From: Verrucomicrobiales bacterium | Lineage (GTDB): Bacteria > Verrucomicrobiota > Verrucomicrobiia > Limisphaerales > JAYPXF01 | DNA length: 64,000 nucleotides | Assembly: GCA_002715965.1 (NCBI GenBank) | Contig: PBAL01000087.1 | Location: 1 to 64,000, forward strand | Direction: 5' to 3' | Shown: piece after piece, positions 62,011 through 64,000 of the stretch | Layout: every line of letters begins with the position of its first letter | How positions within the stretch are numbered: position 1 is the first letter of the stretch | The notes under the pieces: model-generated | The model's input: the letters and a program-made list of their open reading frames with translations, nothing else | The model's database searches: none | What the model was told of the DNA's origin: nothing | Made by a program: the position numbers and the translations under genes

Positions 62011-62055
62011 TGATTTGTGAGGGCTTTGGGGCTTGTTACGCTCCGCGCCCGATTG

Positions 62056-62946
62056 ATGAAAACGAAGTGGACCGGAACTTATACCGCATTGGTCACCCCC
62101 TTTGATCGCAAGGGGCGGGTGGATGAACACGCCTTGGGAAAGCTCATCGCGGCGCAGATCAAAGGTGGTGTGGATGGCATCGTTCCGGTGGGAACCACTG
62201 GTGAATCGCCGACTCTCAGTATGGAGGAGCACATCCGTGTGATCCGGCGCTCGGTGGAATTCGCCAACGGCAAGGTGAAGATAATGGCGGGCGTTGGCGC
62301 GAATTCCACGGATGAGGCAATCGAATTGACTCAGGGGGCGGAAGAGGTCGGAGCTGATGGATTGCTGCACGTGGCTCCGTACTACAACAAGCCTTCGCAG
62401 GAGGGTTTGTTCCAGCACTTTCACGCGGTGGCCCGGATTACGCGTCTGCCGGTAATCCTCTACAGCGTTCCTTCCCGTTGCGGAATCGAGATCGGCGTTG
62501 AGACGATGAATCGCCTGGTTCATGACTGTCCAAACATCGCCGGGATCAAGGAAGCGGGCGGAACGCCGGATCGGGTGAGCGAGATTCGGCATCGCATGGG
62601 CAAGGGGTTTTACATCCTGAGCGGAGACGATGCCTTGACGCTCCCGTTCATGTCCGTCGGCGCCTGCGGCGTGGTGAGTGTGGCGTCGAACATTATTCCG
62701 AAGGAAGTCAGCCGCATGGTGCGCGCCTTCGAGATCGGCAAGCCGGATGTCGCGCTGAAGTTGCACACGAAGTATTACGAAGTTTTCAAGAACTTGTTCA
62801 TCGAATCCAATCCGGTTCCGATCAAGGCCGCGCTCACGATGACCGGCGTCATGGGCGACGAATGCCGGTTGCCTCTGGTGAAGATCTCGGCTGGCAACAA
62901 GAAGATTCTCCGCAAGACGTTGGAATCCGTCGGCATCCTGAAGTAA
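62056..62946 (+). CDS. dapA: 4-hydroxy-tetrahydrodipicolinate synthase
   Basis: Condenses pyruvate with aspartate semialdehyde, the first committed step towards diaminopimelate and lysine. From ATG 62056 the protein has 296 residues and begins 'MKTKWTGTYTALVTPFD'; the longer frame from 62017 adds an unconserved leader. Key features: 'GTTGESPTLS', 'VAPYYNKPSQEGLFQHF', the active-site Tyr in 'LYSVPSRCG' and the Schiff-base Lys in 'IAGIKEAGG'. It is an intact TIM-barrel enzyme. dapB follows after 13 bases, clearly in one operon. Confidence 0.97.
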   Translation: MKTKWTGTYTALVTPFDRKGRVDEHALGKLIAAQIKGGVDGIVPVGTTGESPTLSMEEHIRVIRRSVEFANGKVKIMAGVGANSTDEAIELTQGAEEVGADGLLHVAPYYNKPSQEGLFQHFHAVARITRLPVILYSVPSRCGIEIGVETMNRLVHDCPNIAGIKEAGGTPDRVSEIRHRMGKGFYILSGDDALTLPFMSVGACGVVSVASNIIPKEVSRMVRAFEIGKPDVALKLHTKYYEVFKNLFIESNPVPIKAALTMTGVMGDECRLPLVKISAGNKKILRKTLESVGILK

Positions 62947-62959
62947 TGCAGCCACACCG

Positions 62960-63691
62960 ATGATAAAGTTGGTCATAAACGGATCGAGGGGCCGGATGGG
63001 GCAGGCCTTGATTTCCTGCGCCGCGGAGATGGACGGAATCGAGGTGGTTGCCGAGGTGGATATGGGTGGCGACCTTCCGTCTGTGATCGATTCCTGCGAC
63101 GCAGTCATCGACTTCAGTTTCCACGAAGTCACGCTTCCAACCGCAAAGCTATGTGCCGAACGCGGCAAGCCGGTTGTAATTGGTACAACCGGGCACGTAG
63201 ATTCCGTGCGCGAAGAAATTACTTCCCACTCGAAGAGTGTTCCGATGGTCTGGGCATCGAATTTCTCCACCGGTGTGAACACTTTGTTCTGGCTGACACG
63301 CAAGGCTGCCGAAGTATTGAGTGACGGCTTCGATCTGGAGGTGGTCGAAATGCATCATCGCATGAAACGTGATGCGCCGAGTGGTACCGCGGCCACCTTG
63401 CTTGAGATTCTTCGCGATGTTCGCAATCAGCCGAAGGAATCCGTGAAGCATGGGCGCGAGGGGATTGTCGGTGCCCGCACCGATGAGGAGATTGGGATGC
63501 ACACCCTGCGTGGTGGCGATGTGGTGGGAGATCACACAGTGATGTTTGCCGCCAATGGCGAGCGCTTTGAGCTGTCGCACAAGGCCTCCAGTCGCAATAC
63601 CTTTGCCAACGGTGCGCTGCGTGCGGCGAAATGGGCGGTGTTACAATCTCCCGGACTGTATGACATGCAGGACGTCCTTGGATTGAAGTGA
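62960..63691 (+). CDS. dapB: 4-hydroxy-tetrahydrodipicolinate reductase
   Basis: Reduces the DapA product with NAD(P)H. 243 residues: N-terminal Rossmann motif 'INGSRGRMGQAL', 'VIDFSFHE', 'VIGTTGH', and the catalytic block 'EMHHRMKRDAPSGTA' with the conserved His and Lys. The end 'GLYDMQDVLGL' is the usual C-terminus. It is slightly shorter than the E. coli enzyme (273) but typical for many bacteria. It starts 13 bases after dapA and is followed after six bases by the next gene. Confidence 0.96.
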   Translation: MIKLVINGSRGRMGQALISCAAEMDGIEVVAEVDMGGDLPSVIDSCDAVIDFSFHEVTLPTAKLCAERGKPVVIGTTGHVDSVREEITSHSKSVPMVWASNFSTGVNTLFWLTRKAAEVLSDGFDLEVVEMHHRMKRDAPSGTAATLLEILRDVRNQPKESVKHGREGIVGARTDEEIGMHTLRGGDVVGDHTVMFAANGERFELSHKASSRNTFANGALRAAKWAVLQSPGLYDMQDVLGLK

Positions 63692-63697
63692 GGTGGC

Positions 63698-64000
63698 ATG
63701 CTGGATCGCGATCCAGTGCCTGATAGAGGTTCGCTTGAGGCGGATGGATACGAAATCCACGAAGGACTCCTGTCGGAGGGGCAACTCCGTGATCTGAGGA
63801 CGATACTGCCAAGTGGCGCGGGCAAGTCGGTCAACCAATGCAACCTTCTTCAACGCCATGGATTGCTCTCGCGATTGGTGCAGTCGGATCTGTTCGTTGA
63901 TCTGATTTATGCGCGGACGGGCAAAATCATGTTTCCGATCCGCGCGATACTTTTCGACAAGACACTTGAAGCCAACTGGCATCACGAAGATGAAAGAGCA
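63698..64000 (+). CDS. Phytanoyl-CoA dioxygenase-like protein, 3' end outside window
   Basis: The ATG at 63698 is preceded by a good ribosome-binding site (GAGGTGG) and opens a frame that runs 101 codons to the window edge. The N-terminus reads 'DGYEIHEGLLSEGQLRDLR', as in iron/2-oxoglutarate-dependent dioxygenases of the PhyH family, followed by 'IRAILFDKTLEANWHHED', which resembles the family motif before the iron-binding His-x-Asp. It lies six bases after dapB and probably belongs to the same operon. Reaction and substrate cannot be predicted from the fragment. Confidence 0.7.
   Translation, partial: MLDRDPVPDRGSLEADGYEIHEGLLSEGQLRDLRTILPSGAGKSVNQCNLLQRHGLLSRLVQSDLFVDLIYARTGKIMFPIRAILFDKTLEANWHHEDERA

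Noticed and set aside
61945-63303. Minus-strand open frame of 452 codons opposite dapA/dapB
   Set aside because: It spans two well-supported plus-strand genes and the gap between them, with composition typical of a shadow frame.

Overview
The window reads as a chromosomal segment of a Verrucomicrobiota bacterium, most likely a Pedosphaera/Limisphaera-type lineage. This is inferred from three things: very large secreted proteins built from Calx-beta and delta-60 repeats that end in an 'FYR'-type C-terminal module, a verrucomicrobial style of housekeeping genes, and a moderately GC-rich composition. No rRNA or tRNA gene was found, so the taxonomy is not proven. All supported intact genes are on the + strand.

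Region 1 (1-48702) is filled by three consecutive giant genes. The first enters from the left edge (at least 3245 codons), the second encodes about 8,590 residues, and the third about 4,290. They are strings of Calx-beta domains (roughly 17, 32 and 20 by eye) punctuated by blocks of delta-60 repeats. Every delta-60 block contains exactly seven repeats, apart from one block of fourteen. This gives 14 sets of seven across the three genes and strongly suggests seven-bladed beta-propellers on Calx-beta stalks. The second protein also carries two PPC-like N-terminal domains and, near its C-terminus, two P-domains, two DUF11 domains and a choice-of-anchor-L domain. Genes 2 and 3 have signal peptides and abut or overlap like an operon; gene 1 is separated from gene 2 by a strong hairpin terminator. 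A job in adhesion or ligand binding at the cell surface is plausible but not shown.

Region 2 (48703-52196) holds an LptF/LptG-family permease, a secreted sialate O-acetylesterase-like enzyme, and the frameshifted 3' remnant of another secreted protein (Ig-like domain plus the same 'FYR' C-terminal module). The remnant still has its own terminator, and that hairpin lies across the first ATG of the next frame, so ptsI probably starts further downstream.

Region 3 (52197-55465) holds ptsI (phosphotransferase enzyme I), translationally coupled to two small unknown genes, then a reversed fragment of the 5' end of glmS, which marks a rearrangement point.

Region 4 (55466-64000) is housekeeping: glgC (ADP-glucose synthesis), tgt (queuosine in tRNA), an NhaC-type antiporter, an MFS transporter, then dapF, dapA and dapB (lysine/diaminopimelate pathway), and the start of a phytanoyl-CoA-dioxygenase-like gene cut by the right edge.
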